Origin: Agrobacterium tumefaciens
GTDB lineage: Bacteria > Pseudomonadota > Alphaproteobacteria > Rhizobiales > Rhizobiaceae
DNA length: 64,000 bases
Reading direction: 5' to 3'
Assembly: GCF_000834635.1 (NCBI RefSeq)
Contig: NZ_JXQV01000005.1
Coordinates: forward strand, 1-64,000
Positions 9,236 to 18,578 of this stretch are shown one piece after another; position 1 is the first letter of the stretch; each line of letters opens with the position of its first letter. The translations under genes were made by a program, and so were the position numbers. The notes beneath the pieces were generated by a model that was given only the letters and a program-made list of their open reading frames with translations, was not told the origin of the DNA and searched no databases.

Positions 9236-11052
9236 ATATCTCCGCGTTCCCAACACCTTCCTTTTCTCCAGAAAAAGCATCGGCACATCTCGGGCTACTC
9301 GTGTGGGATGACGTCAACCGACATCTTGTGCATAAGGCGCTGGCAGAGTTTTCCCACGAGCTTCTTCTTTCGCCGAAGATGATTTCGAGTGAGGGAGATT
9401 GGGGGCTCTACGAGGTACGCCCCGAACAGGACAGTGCTATCGCCTATCGTTTCAAGGCCAGACGACTGGCGCTGGACCATTGGTCGATCAATCCTGAAAC
9501 CATCGAAAAAACGATTGCGGATGAGCCGGAACCGCTCGATGCGCTGTCCCTGATCCTCGAATTCGCGCCTACGCTGGGCATCAAGGAAGCCATGCTGCCG
9601 ACCTATCTGGAAGAGGTGTCCACGACACTTTATGGCGCGTCCTACAAACGCGAGGAGCGCCATATTTCCTCCAGACATCTTGCCGTGGCCGATTACCAGA
9701 CAATCGAAGCTGGAATGACGGAGGGGCATCCGACCTTTATTGCCAACAATGGCCGCATCGGCTTTGACGCCATTGATTACCGCCTCTACGCGCCGGAAGC
9801 CGCGCACCCCGTCCAGATCATATGGCTGGCCGTGAGCAAGGAGCGGGCGATCTTCACCTCTGTCTCGGAACTGGACTATGCCAGCCTGATCGGCGGAGAG
9901 CTGGATGAAGCAACGCTGCAGAGCTTTGAAACACGCCTCACCCGACTTGGTCTCAACCCTGATGATTATTGGCTGATGCCAGCGCACCCGTGGCAATGGT
10001 TCAACAAGCTCGCCATCACCTTCGCCGCCGATGTCGCGCGGCGTTACATTGTCTGCCTCGGCTATGGCAGCGACAGCTACAATGCTCAGCAGTCGATCAG
10101 AACCTTTTTCAACACAACGGACAATCGCAAGCACTATGTCAAAACCGGAATTTCCGTTCTGAATATGGGCTTCATGCGCGGCCTGTCGCCCAAATACATG
10201 CGGGCGACACCAGCTATCAACGAGTGGCTTGATGACCTGCTTTCTGCTGACGACTATCTGCGCCAGAACGGCTTTAGCATTCTGCGCGAAGTCGCCGCCA
10301 TCGGCTATCACTATCCCTATTACGATCAGGGACTGAAGCTGGATTCTCCCTATAAGAAGATGCTTTCGGCACTCTGGCGAGAAAGCCCTCTGCCGCGCCT
10401 GCGCGCCAACGAGCGCATCATGACGATGGCAGCATTGCTGCATAGAGACAAGGACGGCGTCTCGCTTGTGGCGGAACTGATCGCCACTTCGGGCCTTGAT
10501 GCGCAAGACTGGATAGCGGCCTATCTGAAGGCTTATCTGGCGCCCCTCATTCATTGCTTCTATCGCTACGATCTGGCTTTCATGCCGCACGGCGAAAATC
10601 TCATTCTCGTCCTTGAAGACAATGTGCCGGTGCGCGCCATCATGAAGGATATTGGAGAAGAGATCGGCATCCTGAATGGCTCAATCGAGGTGCCAGAAGA
10701 GATATCTCGGATATGCTACACACTGGACGAAAAAATGAAGCCGAACTGCATCTTCACCGATGTGTTCGATTGCTTCTTCCGCTATCTCTCCGCGACATTG
10801 CATGAAACGGACACGTTGCACGAAGATCGCTTCTGGAGCCTGGTTGCAGAATGCTTCCGCACCTATCAGGCCGAACATCCTGGCTATGCAGACAAATACC
10901 AGCGCTACGATTTCTTCGCAGAGCGCTTCGTGCGCAATTGCCTGAACCGATTGCAGCTGAACAACAACCAGCAAATGCTGGACTTGCTCAACCCGGAAGA
11001 CAGCCTGCAATATATTGGCGAGCTGGAAAACCCGCTGGCGCGCTTCCGCTAG
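9232..11052 (+). CDS. IucA/IucC-family NIS siderophore synthetase
   Basis: A 606-residue ATP-dependent synthetase that joins carboxylates to amines in NRPS-independent siderophore (NIS) assembly. Family signatures are a glycine/histidine motif EGHPTFIANNGRIGF at about residue 165, the HPWQW motif at about 250, the phosphate-binding YNAQQSIRTFFN region at about 285, and a C-terminal FhuF-like half with HGENLILVLEDN at about 455. The ANNGR form of the first motif and the single copy in the operon fit type C synthetases (AlcC, PubC, DesD), which oligomerise and cyclise succinyl-hydroxamate monomers. That assignment is from memory and is tentative. The start overlaps the acyltransferase stop codon. 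Confidence 0.9.
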   Translation: MNISAFPTPSFSPEKASAHLGLLVWDDVNRHLVHKALAEFSHELLLSPKMISSEGDWGLYEVRPEQDSAIAYRFKARRLALDHWSINPETIEKTIADEPEPLDALSLILEFAPTLGIKEAMLPTYLEEVSTTLYGASYKREERHISSRHLAVADYQTIEAGMTEGHPTFIANNGRIGFDAIDYRLYAPEAAHPVQIIWLAVSKERAIFTSVSELDYASLIGGELDEATLQSFETRLTRLGLNPDDYWLMPAHPWQWFNKLAITFAADVARRYIVCLGYGSDSYNAQQSIRTFFNTTDNRKHYVKTGISVLNMGFMRGLSPKYMRATPAINEWLDDLLSADDYLRQNGFSILREVAAIGYHYPYYDQGLKLDSPYKKMLSALWRESPLPRLRANERIMTMAALLHRDKDGVSLVAELIATSGLDAQDWIAAYLKAYLAPLIHCFYRYDLAFMPHGENLILVLEDNVPVRAIMKDIGEEIGILNGSIEVPEEISRICYTLDEKMKPNCIFTDVFDCFFRYLSATLHETDTLHEDRFWSLVAECFRTYQAEHPGYADKYQRYDFFAERFVRNCLNRLQLNNNQQMLDLLNPEDSLQYIGELENPLARFR

Positions 11053-11222
11053 GCAGAAAACCTCCCCACGCGCTTGCCCAACTCGGATATGGCGAGATGG
11101 GCGAGCGCAATCGTAATCTTCTATCCATCATCAATTCATAAAGCAGCCATGCCTGCTTCAGGGAAGAAACGCATAGTCCTGTTGTCGCTCGTAATGAGCA
11201 ATCAAACAGGAGACACTTACAT

Positions 11223-11786
11223 ATGTGCTGGATAGCCAAGGCAACTGCCGTGACTGGAACTGCTCTGCTCATGACGGCCGGTGGCGTGAACGCCGTCGAG
11301 ATTCACAACGGAACGATCACCGAAGCTGAAGTCATCAAGACCCAGGAAGCCTGGGGCGAGGCCCTCGTTGCGATTTCACGCGAATACGAGGAAAAAGGCG
11401 TGAAATCAGCGCAGGAAATGGCCGGGAAAGTGATCGATGCGGCCTATGGGTACCAGTTGGGCCCGGTGCTGTTCAAGCCGACGCTTACGCAGGAGCCACA
11501 GACCTTCCGGACCGACCGCGAGGGTGCACTATCCTACTTTGTCGGTCAGAACCCTAAATACCCTTCCGATACGGGGTTTGCCTTGAAGGGCTGGAAGGAA
11601 GTTGACGTTAAGAACGCTGCCATTCTTCTTGATGGTGAGTTTGCGACCACGCTCGGCAATGTCTCCTTTACCGATAAAGACGGCAAGGTGACGACGGTGG
11701 ATAAATCATGGACATTCAAGAAGGATGACCAAGGCACCGTCCGTATCGTTCAGCATCATTCTTCGCTGCCTTATTCACCCAAGTAA
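11223..11786 (+). CDS. Exported protein of unknown function, NTF2/SnoaL-like
   Basis: A 187-residue protein with a signal peptide (residues 1-25, cleavage probably after GVNA). The mature part has the length and pattern of the NTF2/SnoaL-like or CaMKII-association fold: an N-terminal helix pair (EVIKTQEAWGEALVAISREY) followed by strands such as GFALKGWKEVDVKN, GEFATTLGNVSFTDKDGKV and VRIVQHHSSLPY. The conserved terminal HHSS pattern is typical of small periplasmic members of this group. No catalytic role can be assigned. The gene is monocistronic, preceded by AGGAGA, and convergent with the two-component system after it. The 170 bases upstream hold an imperfect hairpin (11070-11108) with no T-run. 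Confidence 0.6.
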   Translation: MCWIAKATAVTGTALLMTAGGVNAVEIHNGTITEAEVIKTQEAWGEALVAISREYEEKGVKSAQEMAGKVIDAAYGYQLGPVLFKPTLTQEPQTFRTDREGALSYFVGQNPKYPSDTGFALKGWKEVDVKNAAILLDGEFATTLGNVSFTDKDGKVTTVDKSWTFKKDDQGTVRIVQHHSSLPYSPK

Positions 11787-11794
11787 TGTAGCAC

Positions 11795-12505
11795 CTACCG
11801 GCCCTGTTCGAGACGATAACCGATGCCGCGCACCGTCGTGATGCAGGATGAACTATCTGAAGGCCGGTCGATCTTTGCCCGCAGGCGGCGCACATAGACA
11901 TCCACGACATTCGTCAGCGGATCTTCGCCTGCGCCCCAGATATTCGCCAAAATCCGTTCCCGGCTCAGCACTCTGCCGGGGGTGGACATGAACAATTCCA
12001 GAAGGGCAAGCTCCTTCGCGGTCATCGATATCTCGCTTCCCTCGACGGTAACGCGCATGGACTCCCGGTCTAGTTCCAGCGGCCCAACGCACAATATCTT
12101 TGTTTCCAGCGGACGCATGTCAACGGGGCGGCGCATCAGCGCCTCTATCCTTGCCAGCAATTCTTCGAACGAAAACGGTTTGACGAGATAGTCGTCAGCG
12201 CCCATTCGCAATCCTGAAATGCGATCATTCACAGAACCCAGCGCCGTCAGCATCAAGATCGGGGCCGATATGCCACTGGCGCGGAGCGTCTGGCAGACAT
12301 CAGAGCCGTTGATGATCGGCAGCATGACATCAAGCAGAATGGCGCCGTTAGAGCCCGTGCTGCGCCATTCGTGCCATAAATCATGCGCCTTCTCGATGCC
12401 ATCAGGGCCATCCCGGGCAACCGTGACGCTGTAGCCTTCGGCGCGCAATCCGCGCTCCAGAAAATCGGCCACCCTTGGATCGTCTTCTATCACCAATATG
12501 TTCAC
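11795..12505 (-). CDS. OmpR/PhoB-family response regulator
   Basis: A 236-residue two-domain DNA-binding response regulator. The receiver domain has the acidic pair at residues 8-9, the phosphoacceptor Asp at about residue 59 (ILLDVMLPI), the switch Thr in MLTALGS and the Lys of LVKPFSFEE. The winged-helix domain (about 130-232) shows MTAKELALLELFM and the NVVDVYVRRLRAKID recognition region with a GYRLE wing. An insertion (WHEWRSTGSNG) lengthens the receiver before the phosphoacceptor strand. Its start overlaps the stop of the histidine kinase gene, so they form one operon. The target genes are unknown. Confidence 0.92.
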   Translation of the reverse strand: MNILVIEDDPRVADFLERGLRAEGYSVTVARDGPDGIEKAHDLWHEWRSTGSNGAILLDVMLPIINGSDVCQTLRASGISAPILMLTALGSVNDRISGLRMGADDYLVKPFSFEELLARIEALMRRPVDMRPLETKILCVGPLELDRESMRVTVEGSEISMTAKELALLELFMSTPGRVLSRERILANIWGAGEDPLTNVVDVYVRRLRAKIDRPSDSSSCITTVRGIGYRLEQGR

Positions 12506-14136
12506 TTCGTCTTCTCCACGACGGGTTCAAGGACGGTTCGGGCGTGCGTCAACGGCAAGCGAAGCGTGGCTGCTGTTCCCTGCTCGCTGTTGCTCTCAAG
12601 CGAGATTGTGCCGTCATGGGCGGACGTCAAATGCCTGGCGATGGACAATCCCAGACCCGTGCCTTCGGGGCGGTGAAGCCTTGCATTGACGCCGCGGAAA
12701 TTGCGTTCGAAAACATGCGGCAGGGCATCGGCTTCGATGCCAATTCCGTGGTCCCGAATAACCAGTTCCCACGCGCCTGCCGTGCCACGAGACCGAACAT
12801 TAACCTGACCATTGGGCGGTGAGTAACGGATGGCATTATCAAGCAGGATCGCGATGATCTGCCGGATGCGAAACGGGTCTGCCGACACGATCATTTCAGT
12901 ATCTTCAATATCCGTGGAGATTGTGATGCTTCTCTGATTGGCCAGTGTAGCGGCGCTTAGAAGGGCCTCTTCAAGCGGACCTGCAATATCGATCGGCTCC
13001 CTGTTGAGCGGTAATGTCTCATCTTCGCCACGCGACATCATCAGAAGGTCGTCAATCAGACTTCCCATCTGGCTGGCGGCCTGCCCGATCCGCCGGAGTG
13101 ACGCGCGATAATCATCATCCGCCTTTTGGCCGCGCAAGGCGATTTCGGCTTCGCCCCTGATCGCAGTGGTGGGCGTGCGTAATTCATGGCTGATATCGCC
13201 CAGCAAACTGCGACGGCGCCCCTCAGAAGCGCGCAACCGGGATAGGGCATCTTCCAGAGCGGCAGTGCGCTCCTTGACCTGTTGCTCCAGAACGACCCTT
13301 TGGTTGGCTTCTTCGTTTCGACGAAGCAAAAGCTCGGATGCCATGCGATTGATGCTGGTCGCAAAGGCGCCGAACTCGTCTGATGTCGTTACCGGAATAC
13401 GATGTTCCAAGTGACCAGCCTCATAAGCTTTCGCCCCTTCCGACATCTGCTGCAAGGGACGGCGGATGGCCTTGGCGACGACATAGGCCAGCCCCATGCC
13501 GATCACCGCTATGATGAGCGTCATGGCCGCGAGGACGCGATTGAGTTGTGAGAGCGCGAGATCGGCATTCGTACGCTTTACACTGAGCTGCGACCTTTCT
13601 TTGACAATCGTGTCATTGAGCACCTCACGCAGGTCTCGCCCTGCCCCTTGATCGAAAACAGTTTCTATAGAGGCCCAGGCGGTGCGCGCATCATCTGCGC
13701 CCGTATGGGATCTGATGTCTTCAATGGCGGGCTTCAGCGCGATAACGCTGTCGGAGATAAGCTGCAGCGCCTCGTCACGGACATCGTCATCATCGGTGGA
13801 GGCACCGGCCAAACGATCAAACTCCCGCGCATCCTTACTGATTAGCCTGATCTGCTGGATAATTTCCGCCATATGGGCGCGCAGCATTTCGCCATCGCCC
13901 GGTATGTGCGGCGCGCCAATCAGCGTTCTCAAAGACCAGGCCCGCAACCTCTGCTTGGTGGCGGAAAGCTCCAGCAAGCCGGACAGCAGGTCTCCCGCAT
14001 ATCGACCACGGAGGACCTGTTGTTCTGCCTGGTTGGCGATGTGACGATTGAGAACCCCCTGGGACACGATGAGAACTGCCAGCACCGCGAAAGCCGCGAC
14101 CAGCCGCATCGTGAAGTCAAACCGCCTTATTGTCAT
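12502..14136 (-). CDS. Membrane sensor histidine kinase (HAMP, HisKA, HATPase)
   Basis: A 544-residue sensor kinase. The first membrane helix is at about residues 9-27 (MRLVAAFAVLAVLIVSQGV). A mainly helical periplasmic sensor of about 150 residues, a second helix (MTLIIAVIGMGLAYVVA) and a HAMP domain follow. The phosphoacceptor His is at residue 317 in DISHELRTPTTAIRG. N, G1 and G2 boxes follow in the ATPase domain (LLDNAIRYSPPNG, IRDHGIGI, GTGLGLSIA). The ATG at 14136 was chosen over an upstream TTG. The helical sensor without a PAS or Cache signature gives no ligand clue. It is paired with the downstream response regulator. Confidence 0.9.
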   Translation of the reverse strand: MTIRRFDFTMRLVAAFAVLAVLIVSQGVLNRHIANQAEQQVLRGRYAGDLLSGLLELSATKQRLRAWSLRTLIGAPHIPGDGEMLRAHMAEIIQQIRLISKDAREFDRLAGASTDDDDVRDEALQLISDSVIALKPAIEDIRSHTGADDARTAWASIETVFDQGAGRDLREVLNDTIVKERSQLSVKRTNADLALSQLNRVLAAMTLIIAVIGMGLAYVVAKAIRRPLQQMSEGAKAYEAGHLEHRIPVTTSDEFGAFATSINRMASELLLRRNEEANQRVVLEQQVKERTAALEDALSRLRASEGRRRSLLGDISHELRTPTTAIRGEAEIALRGQKADDDYRASLRRIGQAASQMGSLIDDLLMMSRGEDETLPLNREPIDIAGPLEEALLSAATLANQRSITISTDIEDTEMIVSADPFRIRQIIAILLDNAIRYSPPNGQVNVRSRGTAGAWELVIRDHGIGIEADALPHVFERNFRGVNARLHRPEGTGLGLSIARHLTSAHDGTISLESNSEQGTAATLRLPLTHARTVLEPVVEKTK

Positions 14137-14842
14137 AGCGCTCCATTCCAATCTGCTGGCCCAGCAAACCAGCCCAAAGGCTAGCCGTCATGCCTCATCG
14201 GGAATGACGCTCGAATTTATAGGAAGCTTCTTGCCCACTTTGAGGCAGCACGATTATCATTGGAAAATCGAGCTTAAACGCGACGCCTGTGAGAGCGAGA
14301 CGGTGCGATTGAAGAGCCAGTCCACGCGATTGTGCTGGAAGCCGGGGCTGAAGACCTGTTCTCGGTTGGATCCAGTCTGTAAACAGACGCAACATCTCCA
14401 CAATTCTGCGAAGGTGTTGTTACTTCATTATGCCAATTACTCCAAGAAAACGACGTCATTTCCGCTTTCTTCTTAAATTTCAGCGAAGGAAACCCCACAC
14501 TAAACACACTCTTCGAGTATAGAACTATATCCTAATATAAACCATTGAAATAAAATCAATAAATTAATATACAAAAATGCTAATTTTAATATTCTTTGTT
14601 TACGAATATTACAAAACTCGATTTTGATTTTTCAAGAAATGATTTTCCAATATAAATTTCAAATACCGATCTACAATCGAATACAAATTTTGATATATGT
14701 CAATTCCTATTGGCTTTTCTACGTATTAAAGAAAACAATAATCAATTAATTAACCTTATTAATCAATATTTGTATTTCCACGGGAAACGGCCGGTCTACG
14801 CGCATTGAAGCAGCGTCCCGGCAAGCAACTAAGGGACGGAAC
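14137..14842. other. Long non-coding gap with an AT-rich core
   Basis: About 700 bases separate the histidine kinase gene from the chemoreceptor gene, which run in opposite directions. Bases 14515-14765 are strikingly AT-rich compared with the GC-rich genes around them, with many runs of A and T and no open frame of note. It probably holds both promoters; the AT-rich part looks like a target for a nucleoid protein or a remnant of foreign DNA. I see no RNA gene or clear operator. Confidence 0.4.
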
Positions 14843-16549
14843 ATGAGCCTCGCCTCTTTTGTAAATGCAAAGACAACCGCCAGGACGCTCGCACTGGAGG
14901 CATTACAAGCCAATGTAATGATCGCGGATGCGGGGCTGAACATCACATACATGAATCCCGCAGTTGTCGAGCTCCTCAAAGAGGCGGAAAGCGACCTGAA
15001 GAAGGAACTGCCGAAATTCAGCGTGGCAACGCTGATCGGTGCCAATATCGATGTCTTCCACAAAAATCCATCTCATCAACGAAACATGTTGGCGGCACTA
15101 AAACAACGCCACAGCGCGACGATCACGGTCGGAACCCGTGTGTTCGATTTGCTCGTGACACCCTTAAAGCAGGGAGCCAAAACCGTTGGCTTCGTCGTTG
15201 AATGGGCGGATGCCAAAGCGCGCCTGCTCAATCTCGATTACACAGCCCAGATCGCTGCCATAGGCCGCTCACAGGCCATCATCGAATTCACCGTGGATGG
15301 ACAGATCGTTGGAGCCAACGAAAACTTTTTAAAGTTGATGGGCTACACCCAAAGCGAAATCGTTGGCAAAAACCACAGCATCTTCGTTGACAAGGCCCAT
15401 CAGTCTTCGGAGGACTACAGGAAGTTCTGGACCGCGCTGCGTGAAGGCCGCTACCAGGCGGCTGAATTTAAACGCAGGACAAAGTCTGGTCGGGAGGTCA
15501 CTATCTCGGCCTCCTATAATCCAATCCTCGACATGAATGGGAAGGTCGTAAAGGTCGTAAAGTTTGCAACCGATGTCACAGACCGGGTGCAGACGGTCAG
15601 TTCGCTTGGCGATGCCCTGAAGCGTCTCTGTTCCGGTGATTTCGGCTTCTCGCTGACAGAACCCTTCGCGCCCGAATTCGAGTTTCTTCGGCATGACCTC
15701 AACCGGTCAGTTTCCCAGCTCTGCGATACCTTCAAGGAAATCTCCGTCAGTGTTGATGTGATCAACCAGGGCACGCGAGAAATCGGCCAGGGTGTCGGTG
15801 ATTTGTCCAAACGGACGGAAAATCAGGCGGCAAGTCTGGAGGAGACGGCAGCGGCACTGGAAGAAATTACCGCCAATGTCAGCTCATCTGCGCAGCGAGC
15901 CCAGGAAGCACGTGAAGTGGCTGGCTCTGCCAAAAACAATGCAGAGAAGTCTGGCGATGTGGTGGCGCAAGCCGTTGATGCGATGAGCCGGATCGAGGAT
16001 TCCTCCTCAAAGATTTCGAACATCATTGGCGTCATCGACGAAATTGCCTTCCAGACCAACCTGCTGGCCCTGAATGCGGGTGTAGAGGCGGCACGCGCCG
16101 GGGAAGCCGGCCGAGGTTTCGCCGTTGTCGCCCAGGAAGTGCGGGAACTCGCACAGCGCTCGGCCAAAGCCGCCAAGGAAATCAAGGAGCTGATTCAGAA
16201 TTCGGCTTCCGAAGTATCGACCGGCGTAAAGCTGGTGTCTGATACGGGCGGTGCCTTGCGCACCATCAGCAAGCAGATCGTTGAAATCAACGACCATGTC
16301 GTGACGATTTCCACAGCCGCGCGCGAGCAGTCGACAGGTTTGCTGGAGGTCAACGGCGCGGTCAACAGCATGGATCAGACAACGCAACAAAATGCGGCCA
16401 TGGTGGAGGAAAGCAGTGCCGCAGCCTCAACGCTCGCCAGCGAAGCGACGAAGCTTCAAAGCATGATCGGCCAGTTCAATCTGGGCGACCAAAGCCGCAA
16501 TGCAGGCAACAGGCAAGCCGGTCAATACAGGTCAGACCGCGCAGCTTGA
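14843..16549 (+). CDS. Soluble methyl-accepting chemotaxis protein with two PAS-like domains
   Basis: A 568-residue chemoreceptor without membrane segments, so it should sense an internal signal such as redox or energy state. A first PAS-like module spans about residues 15-125 ([21 protein letters not shown]). A clear PAS domain follows at about 140-255 ([22 protein letters not shown], ending ATDVTDR). A short HAMP-like linker leads to the signalling domain (about 305-545) with the conserved hairpin tip [21 protein letters not shown]. There is no CheR-binding pentapeptide at the C-terminus. AAGGGACGGA lies before the ATG. No chemotaxis genes are next to it, so it must feed a cluster elsewhere. 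Confidence 0.9.
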   Translation: MSLASFVNAKTTARTLALEALQANVMIADAGLNITYMNPAVVELLKEAESDLKKELPKFSVATLIGANIDVFHKNPSHQRNMLAALKQRHSATITVGTRVFDLLVTPLKQGAKTVGFVVEWADAKARLLNLDYTAQIAAIGRSQAIIEFTVDGQIVGANENFLKLMGYTQSEIVGKNHSIFVDKAHQSSEDYRKFWTALREGRYQAAEFKRRTKSGREVTISASYNPILDMNGKVVKVVKFATDVTDRVQTVSSLGDALKRLCSGDFGFSLTEPFAPEFEFLRHDLNRSVSQLCDTFKEISVSVDVINQGTREIGQGVGDLSKRTENQAASLEETAAALEEITANVSSSAQRAQEAREVAGSAKNNAEKSGDVVAQAVDAMSRIEDSSSKISNIIGVIDEIAFQTNLLALNAGVEAARAGEAGRGFAVVAQEVRELAQRSAKAAKEIKELIQNSASEVSTGVKLVSDTGGALRTISKQIVEINDHVVTISTAAREQSTGLLEVNGAVNSMDQTTQQNAAMVEESSAAASTLASEATKLQSMIGQFNLGDQSRNAGNRQAGQYRSDRAA

Positions 16550-16688
16550 GCACGGTAGCTTACTTCACAACTCTACGCGGTGGGGCAATAAATCCATCGC
16601 GTAGACTTGCTTCACCAATCGCCCATTAGGTGAGGTAGAGAGCAGAATGAAGTTTGGCTCGCCCAATGAATTGGCTCTTGGAGAGAGA

Positions 16689-16988
16689 TGGCGTCCACGA
16701 GAGGATTCGAACCTCCGACCCCAGGATTCATACCACTTCGGCTTTAACCGCCGCCCGAGGGCGTTCGTGGTCTGGACTGTCCCTTCACCATGGGCCGAGG
16801 CCTTTAGGTGTTGCCCATCCAGTCTCTACACCTTCAACGGATTTCTCCGAAGCTTGGCTCGGGATTGGCATGCTGAGAGTTCAGCGAAGCGTTCCCCGAA
16901 TTTGAGCAAATCGACTACACACTTTCGTCGTGCAGCCCCCAATTTCCAACTAGGAATCCTGTGCTCTATCCTACTGAGCTACGTGGAC
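16689..16988 (-). tRNA. tRNA-Arg(CCU), interrupted by a group I intron
   Basis: On the minus strand the 5' exon (16988-16952) and 3' exon (16728-16689) fold into a normal tRNA of 77 bases including an encoded CCA. The acceptor stem GTCCACG/CGTGGAC is perfect. The D arm is GCTC...GAGC. The anticodon stem CAGGA/TCCTG carries a loop TTCCTAA with anticodon CCU. The T arm contains TTCGAAT. The gene is split directly after the last anticodon base. tRNA-Arg(CCU) genes with a self-splicing intron at the anticodon are known from Agrobacterium, which fits the other taxonomic signs. Confidence 0.95.
16729..16951 (-). ncRNA. Self-splicing group I intron (Azoarcus-type, IC3-like) in tRNA-Arg(CCU)
   Basis: A 223-base intron that begins after a U (last anticodon base) and ends with G, as group I introns do. 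P1 can form between the exon end UUCCU and GGGGG, extended by AGUU/AAUU around a GGA loop, placing a G-U wobble at the splice site. The core strongly recalls the Azoarcus tRNA-Ile intron: GAGCCAAGCTTCGG, GAAGGTGTAGAGACT (revcomp of 16821-16835), CACCTAAAGG, and ATGGTGAAGG followed by ACAGTCCAG. It holds no reading frame for a homing endonuclease, so it is a minimal ribozyme needed to make this tRNA. Confidence 0.92.
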
Positions 16989-17048
16989 ATTTCGCAGGTT
17001 GGATAACGTATTTGGCAAAGTTGGGCAACGCCATTTTGGCGTTTCCCA

Positions 17049-18563
17049 TCATTCGCCTCGAGGATATCGCTGGTTTTCTTCCAGAACATTGAGGTCCATG
17101 TGGTTTCGCATGTAACGCTCGGAGGCTTTCTGCAGGGGTTGGTAGTCCCAGGGATAATAGGCGCCATTGCGCAGGGCCTGATAGACGACCCTGCGGCGGG
17201 CCTGGCTTTCGCGGATGGACGAATCAAACATGCTAAGGTCCCAGCGGCTGTTTATCTGCGCCATCAAGGATGCGAGGACACTCTCGTACTGCGGATCATT
17301 GGCCAGATTGTTGCGCTCATGCGCATCTATTTCGAGATCAAACAGCATGGGAGGGTCTTGCTCGCAGATTGTGAGCTTGTAGCGCCCGTCGCGTATCGCC
17401 ACCAATGGGGCCACCGAACCCTCGGCCGCATATTCCATGGGCACTGCGCTGCGCCCTTCTGTCTGCCGAGCCAAGCCTGAGAGGTTTTCACCATCCATCC
17501 ATTGTTTCAACGATGTGATGTCGAGACCCGCGAGGGAACATAAGGTTGGCGTTACATCCAGCGTGGAAACGGGCGTTTCAACCTGCCTTGCACTCCAGCC
17601 GGGCGCAGCGATCATCAGGGGCACGCGTGCAGATCCCTCGAAGAAGCACATCTTGAACCACAGGCCACGCTCTCCCAGCATGTCGCCGTGATCCGACAGG
17701 AACACGATGATCGTGTCTTCATCTTGCCGCGTTCGTTTCAACACATCGAGAAGTTCACCGATCTTGTCATCCACATAGGATATATTGGCGAAATAGCCCT
17801 GCCGTGCTCGCCGCACCTGTTCAGGCGTTATATCGAATGCGCTGTGATCGCAGGCTTCAAGCAATCGCTGTGAATGCGGATCATGCTCCGCAAAAGGCAG
17901 AGCCTCGGCCTGCGGGTCGAGAGCCGGGCAGTTCTCATAGAGATCCCAATATTTGCGCCTTGCCACATAGGGATCATGCGGGTGGGTGAAACTGACAGTG
18001 AGGCACCAGGGGCGGTCGTCCAATCTGCGCGACAAGTCATAGAGTTTGCGGGTTGCGTGATAGGCAACCTCGTCGTCATATTCCATCTGGTTTGTGATTT
18101 CTGCCACGCCCGCCCCCGTGACGGAGCCTAGATTGTGGTACCACCAGTCGATGCGCTCACCGGGTTTGGTGTAATCAGGCGTCCAGCCGAAATCTGCGGG
18201 ATAGATATCCGTCGTCAGCCGCTCTTCGAAGCCATGGAGCTGATCGGGGCCGACGAAATGCATCTTGCCGGAAAGACCGGTGTGATAGCCGGCAGAGCGC
18301 AGATGATGGGCATAGGTCGGGATATCCGATGCGAACTCTGCCGCATTGTCATAGACCCGCGTGCGGCTTGGCAATTGTCCGGACATGAAGGATGCCCGCG
18401 CAGGGGCGCAGAGAGGACTTGCCGTATAGGCATTGGCAAAGCGAACGGAGCGCTTTGCCAATGCTTTCAAATGCGGCGCGTGGAGGAAATCCGCAGGCCC
18501 ATCAGGAAAGAACGTTCCGTTCAACTGATCGACCATGAGGATGAGTATATTCTGACGCGCCAT
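17049..18563 (-). CDS. betC: Choline-sulfatase
   Basis: A 504-residue type I sulfatase that hydrolyses choline-O-sulfate to choline and sulfate. The formylglycine-forming Cys is at about residue 52 in LCAPARASFMSG. Metal-binding residues appear in LMVDQ near the N-terminus and in FLSDHGDMLGE at about 290. Further typical segments are GLSGKMHFVG and the C-terminal RRRVVYQALRNG with a YPWDYQPL tail, characteristic of choline-sulfatase. It follows choX by 15 bases, so substrate uptake and hydrolysis are coexpressed, with the LysR regulator divergent. No betAB genes are in the window, so choline oxidation must be encoded elsewhere. Confidence 0.92.
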   Translation of the reverse strand: MARQNILILMVDQLNGTFFPDGPADFLHAPHLKALAKRSVRFANAYTASPLCAPARASFMSGQLPSRTRVYDNAAEFASDIPTYAHHLRSAGYHTGLSGKMHFVGPDQLHGFEERLTTDIYPADFGWTPDYTKPGERIDWWYHNLGSVTGAGVAEITNQMEYDDEVAYHATRKLYDLSRRLDDRPWCLTVSFTHPHDPYVARRKYWDLYENCPALDPQAEALPFAEHDPHSQRLLEACDHSAFDITPEQVRRARQGYFANISYVDDKIGELLDVLKRTRQDEDTIIVFLSDHGDMLGERGLWFKMCFFEGSARVPLMIAAPGWSARQVETPVSTLDVTPTLCSLAGLDITSLKQWMDGENLSGLARQTEGRSAVPMEYAAEGSVAPLVAIRDGRYKLTICEQDPPMLFDLEIDAHERNNLANDPQYESVLASLMAQINSRWDLSMFDSSIRESQARRRVVYQALRNGAYYPWDYQPLQKASERYMRNHMDLNVLEENQRYPRGE

Positions 18564-18578
18564 CTATTTATCCTGAAA

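Noticed and set aside
9295-10590. A 431-residue open frame on the minus strand
   Set aside because: Antisense to the NIS synthetase gene, with no motif of its own.
11070-11108. Imperfect hairpin after the NIS synthetase gene as operon terminator
   Set aside because: The stem has a mismatch and a long loop, and no T-run follows, so it was not listed as a terminator.
16647-17006. Open frames of 83 and 119 residues on the plus strand over the tRNA
   Set aside because: They run antisense through the split tRNA-Arg gene and its intron, whose RNA structure fully explains the sequence.
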